From: Streptomyces coeruleorubidus
GTDB taxonomy: Bacteria; Actinomycetota; Actinomycetes; Streptomycetales; Streptomycetaceae
DNA length: 64,000 bases
Direction: 5' to 3'
Assembly: GCF_028885415.1 (NCBI RefSeq)
Contig: NZ_CP118527.1
Coordinates: 1,488,001 to 1,552,000, forward strand
The notes under the pieces were generated by a model. That model was not told the origin of the DNA. It saw only the letters and a list, made by a program, of their open reading frames with translations, and searched no databases. The translations under genes were made by a program, and so were the position numbers. How positions within the stretch are numbered: the stretch's first letter is position 1; each line of letters begins with the position of its first letter. Positions 25,878-34,211 of this stretch are shown here, one piece after another.

Positions 25878-27106
25878 GACGGGGCTCCCAGGTCGCGGGT
25901 GAGTTCGAGTCCGAGGAGCCGGTCGGCATAGGCGTACGTCTCGAAACGGGCGCCGTCCGGCAGCTCCGGCTCGTTCTCCACCCGCCGCAGCTCGTCCAGC
26001 ACCCGGGGCACGTCCAGATCGTCCTCCCAGGCATCGCGCAACCGCCCGCGCACGTCGTCGGGGACGGGCCGCGAGGGCCTGCGGGCCCAATGGGCGACCG
26101 CGCCGCGCCAGCGGGCCAGGGTGGCCTGCGCCTCGTCGAGGACGCCCGCGTCCAGCCGGACGGGCGCGCTGTGATGCCGGGTGAGCAGGGCGAGACGCAG
26201 GACGGTGGGATCGACGCCCAGCGGGGCAGGGTCCACCGACTGGCTGTTCGACGGGGCCGGCCTCGCGGACTTGCCGTCGGCTGGCAGATCTTCCTCCGTC
26301 GGCTGGCGGCTCGGCGGGCGTGACTCCGAGGACGAGTCGGCTGGCGGGCCCGGCTCCGCCGGCTGGACGCTCGGCGCGCCTGACTTCGCCGACTCACCGA
26401 CCGACAGGCTCGAAGCCGCCGACTCACCGGCTGGCAGGCCCGACTCCGCCGGGTGGCCGTTCGGCATGTCCGCGCCCGCCGACTGCCCGCCAGACCGGCG
26501 CTCCGCCGACTCACCGCTCCGCAGGCCCGAGCCCGCCGACTCACCGCCCCGCAGTCCCGAGCCCACCGACTGGTCGCCCCGCAGGCCCGAACCCACCGAC
26601 TGCCCGCCGGGCCGGCCCGACTGCGCCGACTCACCGACCGGCAGGCCCGAGCCCGCCGACCGGCCGCTCGACAGGCCCGACTCCGCCGAAACGTCGTCCG
26701 ACCTCCCGGCTTCCCGCCGCCCTCCGTCCGACGCGCCCGGCCCCGCCGCCTCCACGGGGGCGACAGCGATCCGCACGCCGTCAGGCGCCGCCCCGCCCTC
26801 GGCGGCGACATGGACGACCTGGGCCTCGCCCAGCCCGGCGCTGACGTCGGGGCTGTCCTCGAAGGGGCGGATGCCGAGGGCCGCGGCGTCCGCTCGCAGC
26901 TCCGCCTGGCGGCGCCCGCCGGTCAGCAGGGCCCACACCGGTGTGCCGCCGAGCTCCAGCGCCCGCACGAGCAGGTCCGCCACGAGCAGCACCCGCAGAT
27001 CCGTCGTGTCGGAGCCGGGCGCGTGTACCTCGACACGGGTCAGGCCCCGGCGGGCCGGAGCGGCGTCGACCGGCTCGCCGGTACGGGCGTCGATGATGCG
27101 CAGCAC
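25874..27106 (-). CDS. CysRS-like protein with a decapeptide-repeat linker
   Basis: The 410-residue protein has an N-terminal part (LRIIDARTGEPV...VLLVADLLVRALELGGTPVWALL) and a C-terminal part (WEDDLDVPRVLDELRR, FETYAYADRLLGLEL) that resemble pieces of cysteinyl-tRNA synthetase: the post-HIGH region and the DALR anticodon-binding end. The catalytic HIGH and KMSKS motifs are missing, so it is not a working synthetase. Between them, residues about 139-298 are sixteen degenerate 10-residue repeats of the type SAGSGLPVGE. GTG 27106 starts LRIIDARTG. It is coupled to the SixA-like gene. Its function is unknown. Confidence 0.7.
   Translation of the reverse strand: MLRIIDARTGEPVDAAPARRGLTRVEVHAPGSDTTDLRVLLVADLLVRALELGGTPVWALLTGGRRQAELRADAAALGIRPFEDSPDVSAGLGEAQVVHVAAEGGAAPDGVRIAVAPVEAAGPGASDGGRREAGRSDDVSAESGLSSGRSAGSGLPVGESAQSGRPGGQSVGSGLRGDQSVGSGLRGGESAGSGLRSGESAERRSGGQSAGADMPNGHPAESGLPAGESAASSLSVGESAKSGAPSVQPAEPGPPADSSSESRPPSRQPTEEDLPADGKSARPAPSNSQSVDPAPLGVDPTVLRLALLTRHHSAPVRLDAGVLDEAQATLARWRGAVAHWARRPSRPVPDDVRGRLRDAWEDDLDVPRVLDELRRVENEPELPDGARFETYAYADRLLGLELTRDLGAPS
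26213..26692 (-). repeat. 30-bp minisatellite, about 16 degenerate copies
   Basis: Inside the CysRS-like gene about sixteen 30-base units follow one another in frame, each encoding a decapeptide of the form S-A-x-S-G-L-x-x-G-E/Q. On the + strand most units end in AGGCCC or GGCCC followed by GA. Central copies are most alike and the edges more diverged, as expected of a tandem array that grows by slippage. The total of 480 bases fits an exact multiple of 30. Confidence 0.8.
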
Positions 27107-27266
27107 TAGGCGAGCGTAGGCCGGGTGGGCGGGCACACGCAGGCATGTGCGGCTTTTTCCGGCCACAGTGGCGGGAACACCCCACCAATGGCGTGCCGGG
27201 CGGCCGCCCCCACCCACGACACACCGGCCGTTCAGACCACCACGGCCCCAATCGCTCTACGCCTCC

Positions 27267-27995
27267 TCACCCCAGCGTCCCCAGGAACCGCACATGAGGC
27301 CGCCGCTCGGGGCCGTCACGGCTGACGGCGGCCCGCACCCCGTACACCTCGGCGATGAGTTCCTCCGTCAGGACATCGCCCGGAGCGCCACCCGCCACGA
27401 CCCGCCCCGCGCTCAGTACGACGACCTGGTCGCAGTACATCGCCGCGAGGTTGAGGTCGTGCAGGGCGACGACGGTGGTGACCGGCAGGCCGGTGACCAG
27501 GGCGAGCAGGTCGAGCTGGTGGTGGATGTCGAGGTGGTTCGTCGGCTCGTCCAGGAGGAGTTCGCGGGGCTCCTGGGCGAGCGCGCGGGCGATCTGCACC
27601 CGCTGGCGTTCGCCGCCCGAGAGGGTGTGCCAGGGCTGGTCGGCGCGGTGCGGCGGTGCGGGACACGGCCCAGCCGTACGACGTCCGCGACCGTCAACTC
27701 GACCTGCGTGTCGGCCTGTTGCTCGACCACGGCGAGGCGGGGGCGACGGTGCGGCGGGGCAGGTCGCCAGCGGCGTGCCTTCGAGGGTGACGACTCCGGC
27801 GGTCGGCGTGAGCAACCCGGCCAGCAGCCGCAGCAGCGTGGACTTGCCGGAGCCGTTGGGGCCGAGGACGCCGACGGTGGAGCCGGTCTCCGGCGCGAGG
27901 ACGACGTCGTCGAGGATCAGGCGCCCGTCGGCACGGCGGCCGACCCGCTCGGCCCGCAGCCCGGCACCGCTCTTCGCCGCCCCCACCCCGCTCAC
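27267..27995 (-). pseudogene. btuD: Cobalamin-type ABC transporter ATPase, frame-damaged
   Basis: The ends of the gene are normal: Walker A GPNGSGKST, signature LSGGERQRVQIARAL, Walker B LLLDEPTNHLD and the switch His in ALHDLN. Between VTLEGTPLAT and DQPWHTLSGG, however, the open frame encodes a Pro/Arg-rich stretch unlike any ATPase, while the expected Q-loop region VVEQQADTQVELTVADVVRLGRVPHRR lies in another frame (about 27655-27735). About 25 codons that normally precede the signature are also missing. Thus there are two compensating frame changes plus a deletion; the protein would be full frame but probably inactive. GTG 27995 overlaps the permease stop. Confidence 0.75.
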
Positions 27996-29005
27996 CGCAC
28001 CCTCCGCGTCCGGTACAGCACCGCCACGAACGCCGGCACCCCGATCAGCGACGTCACGACTCCCACCGGCACCTCCTGCGGATCCAGGATCGTACGGGCG
28101 AGCGTGTCCACCCACACCAGGAACACCGCGCCGGCGAGTGCGGTGACCGGCAGCAGCCGGACGTGCCCGGGACCGGCCAGGGCCCGCGCGGCGTGCGGCA
28201 GGACCAGCCCGACGAAGCCGATCGCCCCGGCCGAGCTGACCAGCGCGGCGGTGAGCAGGGCCGTGACGCACAGCAGCGCCAGCCGGGTGCGGGCCACGGA
28301 CACCCCGAGCGCGGCCGCCGCGTCCTGCCCGAAGGCGAAGGCGTCGAGGGTACGGGCGTACGACAGGCAGACCACCAGCGTCACGGCCAGGACGGACAGG
28401 CACAGCCACACGTCGGTCCAGCCCGCGCCGCCGAGCGAGCCGAGGAGCCAGAACAGCACGCCCCGGGTCGTCTCGGCGTCGGCGGCGGTCATCACGACGA
28501 AGGAGGTGAGCGCGGAGAAGAGCTGCATGGCGGCGACGCCCGCGAGGACGACCCGGTCGGTGGTGCCGCCGAGGGTGTGGCTGAGCAGCAGCACCAGCGC
28601 GAAGGACACCAGGGCGCCGAGGAACGCGCCCGCGGACACCGAGACGGCACCGCCGCCCACGCCCAGGACGACGACCACGACCGCGCCGGTGGAGGCGCCG
28701 GAGGACACCCCGAGCACGAACGGGTCGGCGAGCGGGTTGCGCAGCAGCGACTGCATCACCGCCCCGCAGACGGCCAGTCCGGCGCCGCACACGGCAGCGA
28801 GCAGGGTGCGCGGCAGCCGCAGCTGCCAGACGATCCCGTCGCGGATCGGCGTCAGGTCCGAGCTGCCGAGCCCGAGGTGGGCGGCGACGACGGACCAGAC
28901 GTCCGCGACCCGGATGTCGGCCGGGCCGACGGTGATCGCCAGGGCAAGGGAGACCACCAGGAGCAAGGCGCCGGCAACACCGAGCGCGGGCCCGCGGACG
29001 GTCAC
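27992..29005 (-). CDS. btuC: FecCD-family ABC transporter permease, cobalamin-type
   Basis: The 337-residue permease has the FecCD/BtuC landmarks RLPRTLLAAVCGAGLAVCGAVMQSLLRNPLADPFVLGVSSGAS, about ten hydrophobic segments, and the ATPase-contact loop GFVGLVLPHAARALAGPGH. It should form the membrane channel for the solute captured by the adjacent lipoprotein. GTG 29005 overlaps the binding-protein stop by 4 bases. The upstream riboswitch points to vitamin B12 or a corrinoid as substrate. Confidence 0.88.
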   Translation of the reverse strand: MTVRGPALGVAGALLLVVSLALAITVGPADIRVADVWSVVAAHLGLGSSDLTPIRDGIVWQLRLPRTLLAAVCGAGLAVCGAVMQSLLRNPLADPFVLGVSSGASTGAVVVVVLGVGGGAVSVSAGAFLGALVSFALVLLLSHTLGGTTDRVVLAGVAAMQLFSALTSFVVMTAADAETTRGVLFWLLGSLGGAGWTDVWLCLSVLAVTLVVCLSYARTLDAFAFGQDAAAALGVSVARTRLALLCVTALLTAALVSSAGAIGFVGLVLPHAARALAGPGHVRLLPVTALAGAVFLVWVDTLARTILDPQEVPVGVVTSLIGVPAFVAVLYRTRRVR

Positions 29006-30018
29006 TTCGCGAGCCCGAACTCGCGCAGTCCGGCGGCGACCTGTTCCACGCCCTCGACCGTGCGGATGGTCGGGTTCATGGCCTGCCCGCTGAGCAGTAC
29101 GTACCGCTTGTGCTCGACCGCGTCCATGTTCCTGGTGACCGGGTTGGACTCCAGGAAGGCGATCTTCTTCGCGGCGGACTCGGCGGTCTGCGACCTGCGG
29201 GTCAGGTCGCCGATGACGAGCACGTCGGGGTCGCGGTCGGCGACCGTCTCCCAGTTGGTCTGCGGCCACTCCTCGTGCGTGTCGTCGAAGACGTTCTTCG
29301 CGCCGAGGGCCCGGGTGATGATGCCGGGTGCTCCGCAACAGCCCGCCATGTAGGGCGACTCGGAGTTGGCGAACCAGTACAGGAGAGTGACGTCGGAGGC
29401 CTCGATGCCGTGTGTGGCCTTCGCCATGCGGCTCTGGAGGGAGGCCACGAGCCTGTCGCCCCGTTCCTTCACCCCGAACACGGTCGCCAGGTCGCGCACT
29501 TCGCCGTAGACGGTGTCGATGCCCAGCGCCTTGGCGCGCGCGCCGTCGCCGCCCCCGGAGTTGTCCTTGCCGGCGCAGTCCGACGGGGAGACGTACGTGG
29601 GCACGCCGAGCTTCTCGAACTGCTCGCGGGTGGCGACGCCGCCCTTGCCGAGGGTGGAGACGAAGGACGCCGCGACGAAGTCGGGGCCGGTGTCCAGGAC
29701 CCGTTCGAAGGACGGGTTGTCGTCGGCGATGCGCGGCACCTTCGCGTTGGCCTTCGCCAACCCCTTCATCACGGGGTCGGTCCAGGTGGCGGTGCCCGCG
29801 AGGCGGTCGGCGAGGCCGAGGGAGAGCAGGATCTCGGTGGTGCCCTGGTTGAGGGAGACGGCGTGCCGCGGCGCGGCCTCGACGCGCACCTCGTGGCCGC
29901 AGTTGTCGAGCGTGACGGCGGCTTTCACGGTCGTGGCCTTCGAGTCGCCGCAGCCGGTCAGGAGCAGGGAGCCGGCCGCGAGCAGGACGGCGGCACGGGC
30001 GGGTGGGGCGAGGGGCAC
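29002..30018 (-). CDS. btuF: Corrinoid-type ABC transporter solute-binding lipoprotein
   Basis: The 338-residue precursor has a signal peptide with lipobox LLTGC (Cys23), then a class III periplasmic-binding fold: HAVSLNQGTTEILLSLGLADRLAG, then DPDVLVIGD and the C-terminal LSGQAMNPTIRTVEGVEQ. It would capture corrinoid outside the membrane for the permease. A cobalamin riboswitch lies just upstream on the same strand, which is the main reason to prefer B12 over a siderophore. It is the first gene of the set. Confidence 0.85.
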   Translation of the reverse strand: MPLAPPARAAVLLAAGSLLLTGCGDSKATTVKAAVTLDNCGHEVRVEAAPRHAVSLNQGTTEILLSLGLADRLAGTATWTDPVMKGLAKANAKVPRIADDNPSFERVLDTGPDFVAASFVSTLGKGGVATREQFEKLGVPTYVSPSDCAGKDNSGGGDGARAKALGIDTVYGEVRDLATVFGVKERGDRLVASLQSRMAKATHGIEASDVTLLYWFANSESPYMAGCCGAPGIITRALGAKNVFDDTHEEWPQTNWETVADRDPDVLVIGDLTRRSQTAESAAKKIAFLESNPVTRNMDAVEHKRYVLLSGQAMNPTIRTVEGVEQVAAGLREFGLAK

Positions 30019-30074
30019 GGAAACCAGTCCTCAGTCGTCGAGGGCTCGATCGCGGAGCCCGGTCGTACGGTGCT

Positions 30075-30099
30075 CCCCCGCCGCGAACGGCCGCGGGGG
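30075..30099 (-). terminator. Hairpin after the riboswitch (expression platform)
   Basis: CCCCCGC (30075-30081) and GCGGGGG (30093-30099) form a 7-bp stem directly downstream of the cobalamin aptamer and 57 bases before the btuF start. It could end transcription or hide the ribosome site when B12 is bound. No U-tract follows, as is common in actinobacteria. Confidence 0.45.
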
Positions 30100-30101
30100 C
30101 C

Positions 30102-30270
30102 GCCAGCAGGTCTTCGGACTCGGGTTCGTCCGGTGCGGGGCGCCTTCCCGGACGTCACACACGCCGTCCAGTGGCCGAGGCCCCGCCCGTCCCCCTCACC
30201 GCTGCGCGTCAGTTCCGGATTCGCACCGGATTCCCTGACCCACGTACATGGGTTCGACTGGCCTCGGCAA
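30102..30270 (-). promoter_or_regulatory. Cobalamin riboswitch
   Basis: On the minus strand the conserved core is plain: GGGAATCCGGTGCGAATCC, then GGAACTGACGCGCAGCGGTG (the B12 box, about 30193-30236), and the closing segment GAGTCCGAAGACCTGCTGG (about 30105-30123), with CCAGTCGAACCC at the 5' side. It lies upstream of btuF and would switch off uptake when adenosylcobalamin is abundant. Confidence 0.92.
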
Positions 30271-30358
30271 GCTATCACGGAGGACGCCGGGGAATCACCG
30301 CGGACCGTACGCCGTTGTGGGGACAGCAGTTCTTCCGCGACTTTCGAGGAGGCCGCCG

Positions 30359-30787
30359 GTGTACGGCGACGAGGCAACAGTCCGCAGGATCCTCACCGAG
30401 CTCGGCGACACCTGGGCCGTGGTGGGCCTGTCGTCGAACCAGCGGCGCGCGGCGTACGGCGTCGCCGCCGTCCTCCAGCGCTACGGCAAGCGCGTCGTGC
30501 CCGTGCACCCCAAGGCGGAGACGGTGCACGGCGAGCAGGGGTACGCCAGTCTGGCGGACATCCCCTTCGACGTGGACGTCGTGGACGTGTTCGTGAACAG
30601 CGATCTGGCCGGAGCCGTCGCGGACGAGGCGGTCGCCAAGGGCGCGAAGGCGGTGTGGTTCCAGCTCGACGTCATCGACGAGGCGGCGTACGACCGGACC
30701 CGCGCCGCGGGGCTGGAGATGGTGATGGACCGCTGCCCGGCGATCGAGATCCCACGACTTCCTCATCACCGCGTACAGAATTCCTGA
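30359..30787 (+). CDS. CoA-binding (YccU-like) protein
   Basis: The 142-residue Rossmann-like protein has the family features TWAVVGLSSNQRRAAYGVAAVLQRYGKRVVPVHP, GYASLADIPFDVDVVDVFVNS, WFQLDVID and DRCPAIEIPRL. Members bind CoA, but their role is unknown. GTG 30359 has GAGGAGG seven bases upstream. The last residues (PHHRVQNS) replace the usual short ending and may reflect a small change at the 3' end. Confidence 0.88.
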   Translation: MYGDEATVRRILTELGDTWAVVGLSSNQRRAAYGVAAVLQRYGKRVVPVHPKAETVHGEQGYASLADIPFDVDVVDVFVNSDLAGAVADEAVAKGAKAVWFQLDVIDEAAYDRTRAAGLEMVMDRCPAIEIPRLPHHRVQNS

Positions 30788-30921
30788 AGCCCTTCCCAGG
30801 AAATGCCCGCGCCGGGTCAAGGCTGCACAACTCGTCTTCTACCGCTGGATAATCGATTTCTAATCTGAGGCCTCTTGCTCGCCGAACTCCTTGAGTTCAT
30901 TTATGAGAGGCCCCCGAATTC

Positions 30922-32526
30922 ATGGTAAGAGACGGCCTCCGCCGGGATGTCGGACTGATCGGGCTCATGTGGGCGTCGGTCGGCTCCATCATCGGTTCCG
31001 GCTGGTTGTACGGTGCCGAGAAGGCGGTCGTGGCGGCCGGTCCCGCGGCGATCCTGTCGTGGCTGATCGGCGCGGTCGCGATCGTGCTCCTGGCACTGGT
31101 GCACGCGGAACTGGGCGGCATGTTCCCGGTCGCGGGCGGCACGGCACGCTATCCGCACTACGCGTTCGGCGGTCTGGCCGGCATGTCCTTCGGCTGGTTC
31201 TCCTGGCTCCAGGCCGCGACCGTGGCACCGATCGAGGTCGAGGCCATGATCGGCTACGCCGGGCACTATCACTGGGCGCAGGGCTTCCAGCACGCCAAGG
31301 ACCAGACGCTGACGACGAGCGGGTTCGTCGTCGCCGTGATCCTCATGGCCGTGTTCGTCGTCATCAACTTCCTCGGCGTGCGGATCCTGGCGCACACCAA
31401 CAGCGCCGCCACCTGGTGGAAGGTGGCCGTGCCGCTGGCCGCGATCTTCATCATCGCGGCCGGCAACTTCCACCCGGGCAACTTCACGGAGCACGGCTTC
31501 GCCCCGTTCGGCGCCCACGGCGTGCTGAGCGCCGTCAGCTCCAGCGGCATCATCTTCGCCCTGCTGGGCTTCGAGCAGGCGATCCAGTTGGCGGGCGAGA
31601 GCCGCGACCCGGCCCGTGACCTGCCGCGCGCGACACTCGGCTCGGTCGCCATCGGAGCCGCGATCTACGTCCTGCTCCAGATCGTCTTCATCGCCGCCCT
31701 GCCGCTGACTTCCTTCGCGCACGGCTGGACCAAGCTCGACTACCCAGGTATCAGCGGCCCCTGGGCGGGCCTGGCCACCCTGCTGGGGCTCGGCTGGCTG
31801 AGCGTGGTGCTGTATCTGGACGCGGTCGTCTCCCCCGGCGGCACCGGCCTGATCTACACCACCGCCACCTCCCGCGTCTCCTACGGCCTGGCCCGCAACG
31901 GCTACGCGCCGAAGATCTTCACCCGCACCGACGCGCGCGGCGTGCCGTGGTTCGGCCTGATCATCTCGTTCGTGACCGGCGTGATCTGCTTCCTGCCGTT
32001 CCCGAGCTGGCAGCAGCTGGTCGGCTTCATCACCTCGGCGAGCGTGCTGATGTACGCGGGCGCCCCGCTGGCGTACGGCGTCTTCGCCGACCGGCTGCCG
32101 CACCGCGAACGCCCCTACCGCCTGCCCGGCGGGAACGTCGTCTCCCCGCTGTCGTTCGTGGTCGCCAACCTCATCATCTACTGGTCGACCTGGGACACGC
32201 TGTGGCGCCTCGGTGTGGCCATCGTCCTCGGTTACGTCCTGCTCGGCGGATACGCCTGGTACGCCACCAGCAAGGGCCTGCCCGACGCACCCCGGCTCGA
32301 CTGGAAGGCCGCCCAGTGGCTGCCCGTCTACCTGCTGGGCATGGGCATCATCTCCTGGCAGGGCGGCTTCGGCGGCCAGGGACACATCGGACTGTGGTGG
32401 GACATCCTGGTCATCACGGTGTTCTCCCTGGCGATCTACTACTGGGCCCGGGCGTCGGCGTCCCGGCCGGAGGAGATCGAGCGGAGCATCGGGGAGGTGG
32501 CCGTCACCGAGGTGCCCGTCCACTGA
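30922..32526 (+). CDS. APC-superfamily amino acid permease
   Basis: The 534-residue membrane protein has the APC opening VGLIGLMWASVGSIIGSGWLYG, the ELGGMFPVAGGTARYP segment and 12 or more hydrophobic helices, and ends in a charged tail. It should import an amino acid, amine or organic acid by cation symport. pobA begins 38 bases downstream on the same strand, so the two may share a transcript, but 4-hydroxybenzoate uptake by an APC protein would be unusual. Confidence 0.88.
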   Translation: MVRDGLRRDVGLIGLMWASVGSIIGSGWLYGAEKAVVAAGPAAILSWLIGAVAIVLLALVHAELGGMFPVAGGTARYPHYAFGGLAGMSFGWFSWLQAATVAPIEVEAMIGYAGHYHWAQGFQHAKDQTLTTSGFVVAVILMAVFVVINFLGVRILAHTNSAATWWKVAVPLAAIFIIAAGNFHPGNFTEHGFAPFGAHGVLSAVSSSGIIFALLGFEQAIQLAGESRDPARDLPRATLGSVAIGAAIYVLLQIVFIAALPLTSFAHGWTKLDYPGISGPWAGLATLLGLGWLSVVLYLDAVVSPGGTGLIYTTATSRVSYGLARNGYAPKIFTRTDARGVPWFGLIISFVTGVICFLPFPSWQQLVGFITSASVLMYAGAPLAYGVFADRLPHRERPYRLPGGNVVSPLSFVVANLIIYWSTWDTLWRLGVAIVLGYVLLGGYAWYATSKGLPDAPRLDWKAAQWLPVYLLGMGIISWQGGFGGQGHIGLWWDILVITVFSLAIYYWARASASRPEEIERSIGEVAVTEVPVH

Positions 32527-32564
32527 CACCGGCCACGCGCGGTCGACGCCTCCATAATGAGCGC

Positions 32565-33788
32565 ATGACCCAAGCCTCCCCGCCCCCGAACTCCGGCGCC
32601 CCGCAACGCTTCCCGGTCGTTGTCGTGGGCGCCGGTCCCGCGGGGCTGACCGTCGGCAACATCCTGCGGGCCGCGTCCGTGGACTGCCTGGTGCTGGAGA
32701 CCGAGACCCGCGAGTTCATCGAACAGCGGCCCCGGGCCGGAGTCATCGAGGAATGGGCCGTGCGGGGCCTGGAGAAGCGGGGCCTCGCCCGGAACCTGCT
32801 GGACCGCGCGGAGCTGCACACCGCGTGCGAGTTCCGCTTCGACGGCGAGCGGTACCGGTTCCCCTACGGCGAGCTGACGGGCAGTCATCACTTCGTCTAT
32901 CCGCAGCCGTTGCTGGTGACGGACCTGGTGCGCGAGTACGCCGACGTACGCGGCGGACGGATCCGTTTCGGGGTCCGGGACGTGCGGGTGCACGACATCG
33001 ACACCGACCGGCCGTCGGTGTCGTACACCTGCCCGGAGACGGGTGAACACCGGGTGGTGCACTGCGACTTCGTGGCCGGCTGCGACGGGGCGCGCGGCGT
33101 GACGCGGGCATCCTTGCCGCCGGAGCGGGTCCGTGTCGCACGGCACGACTACGGCATCGGCTGGCTGGCCGTGCTCGCCGAGGCGCCGCCGTCCGCCGAC
33201 TGCGTGCTGTTCGGCTGCCACGCCGACGGGTTCGCCGGGCAGATGCCCCGCAACCCGGAGGTGACCCGCTACTACCTCCAGTGCCCGCCGGGCGACGACC
33301 CGGAGAACTGGCCGCACGAGCGCGTCTGGGCGGAGCTCCACAACCGGCTCGGGGCGGCCGGTGTGCCGCCGCTGACCGAGGGTCGGCTGATCGAGAAGCG
33401 CGTGCTGGACATGCACGACTACGTGGTCGAGCCGATGGTGTTCGGCCGGCTCTTCCTCGCCGGTGACGCGGCCCATCTGGTCGCCCCCATCGCCGCCAAG
33501 GGCATGAACCTCGCCCTGCACGACGCCTTCCTGCTCGGCGACGCCCTGGTGGCCAGCCTGAACAGCGGGGACGACAGCGGCCTGGGCGGCTATGCGCAGG
33601 CGTGCCTGCGGCGGGTGTGGGACTACCAGGAGTTCTCGCAGTGGCTGTCCGAGGTGTACCACGGCACGGCGGCGGGCGACCCGTTCCGCGCGGGCACCAC
33701 GCTGGCCCGGCTGCGCCGCCTGTTCACGTCGCCCGCGGCGGCCGCCGCCTTCGCCGAGCAGTACCTGGGGACGGCCGCGCGGTACTGA
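32565..33788 (+). CDS. pobA: 4-hydroxybenzoate 3-monooxygenase
   Basis: The 407-residue FAD enzyme has the dinucleotide motif VVGAGPAGLTVGNIL, the PobA-specific RPRAGVIEEWAV segment, the CDGARG motif and GRLFLAGDAAHLVAPIAAKGMN, which binds the FAD ribityl chain. It hydroxylates 4-hydroxybenzoate to protocatechuate with NAD(P)H and oxygen. No protocatechuate ring-cleavage genes are in the window. It converges on the ArsR gene one base away. Confidence 0.88.
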   Translation: MTQASPPPNSGAPQRFPVVVVGAGPAGLTVGNILRAASVDCLVLETETREFIEQRPRAGVIEEWAVRGLEKRGLARNLLDRAELHTACEFRFDGERYRFPYGELTGSHHFVYPQPLLVTDLVREYADVRGGRIRFGVRDVRVHDIDTDRPSVSYTCPETGEHRVVHCDFVAGCDGARGVTRASLPPERVRVARHDYGIGWLAVLAEAPPSADCVLFGCHADGFAGQMPRNPEVTRYYLQCPPGDDPENWPHERVWAELHNRLGAAGVPPLTEGRLIEKRVLDMHDYVVEPMVFGRLFLAGDAAHLVAPIAAKGMNLALHDAFLLGDALVASLNSGDDSGLGGYAQACLRRVWDYQEFSQWLSEVYHGTAAGDPFRAGTTLARLRRLFTSPAAAAAFAEQYLGTAARY

Positions 33789-33789
33789 T

Positions 33790-34149
33790 TCAGTCGTGGA
33801 CGGGCCGGTCGGTGAGCCGGTGGTCGGCCACGTTCAGCGCCTCGTCCACGAGCCGGCGCAGATGGCCGTCGCGGAGCGCGTAGATCACCCGGCGGCCCTC
33901 CTTGCGCGTGTTCACCAGGCCCGCCAGACGCAGTCGCGCCAGGTGCTGGCTGACGGCGGGCCGGGCCGCCCCGCACCTCTGTGTGAGGGTCGTGACGTCG
34001 GCCTCCGTCTCGGCCAGCGCGTGCAGCAGGGCGAGGCGGGTGCGGTCGCCGAGCAGGGCGAGGAGTTCGGCGGCGAGCGCGAACTGTTCCTCGCCCGGGC
34101 TGCGCGAATGCGCATCGTGCGCAGATGACAGGTGCATGCGTGCGCTCAT
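33790..34149 (-). CDS. ArsR/SmtB-family metal-sensing repressor
   Basis: The 119-residue winged-helix protein has LLALLGDRTRLALLHAL, the recognition helix region GAARPAVSQHLARLRLAGLV and the wing TRKEGRRVIYAL. The C-terminal helix with DGHLRRLVDEALNVADH resembles the alpha-5 metal site of SmtB/CzrA sensors (Asp-x-His and a distal His). It is divergent from a CDF metal exporter, so it probably derepresses that gene when zinc or a similar metal is high. ATG 34149 or 34137 may be the start. Confidence 0.85.
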   Translation of the reverse strand: MSARMHLSSAHDAHSRSPGEEQFALAAELLALLGDRTRLALLHALAETEADVTTLTQRCGAARPAVSQHLARLRLAGLVNTRKEGRRVIYALRDGHLRRLVDEALNVADHRLTDRPVHD

Positions 34150-34211
34150 ACGCACATAATGGCCCCATGGACGTGGGCACGTCCACTCGCACGCACCGGA
34201 AGGGGACGCAC

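Noticed and set aside
26230..26700. Minisatellite as a CRISPR array
   Set aside because: Units are 30 bp head-to-tail with no unique spacers and lie in frame within a coding region.
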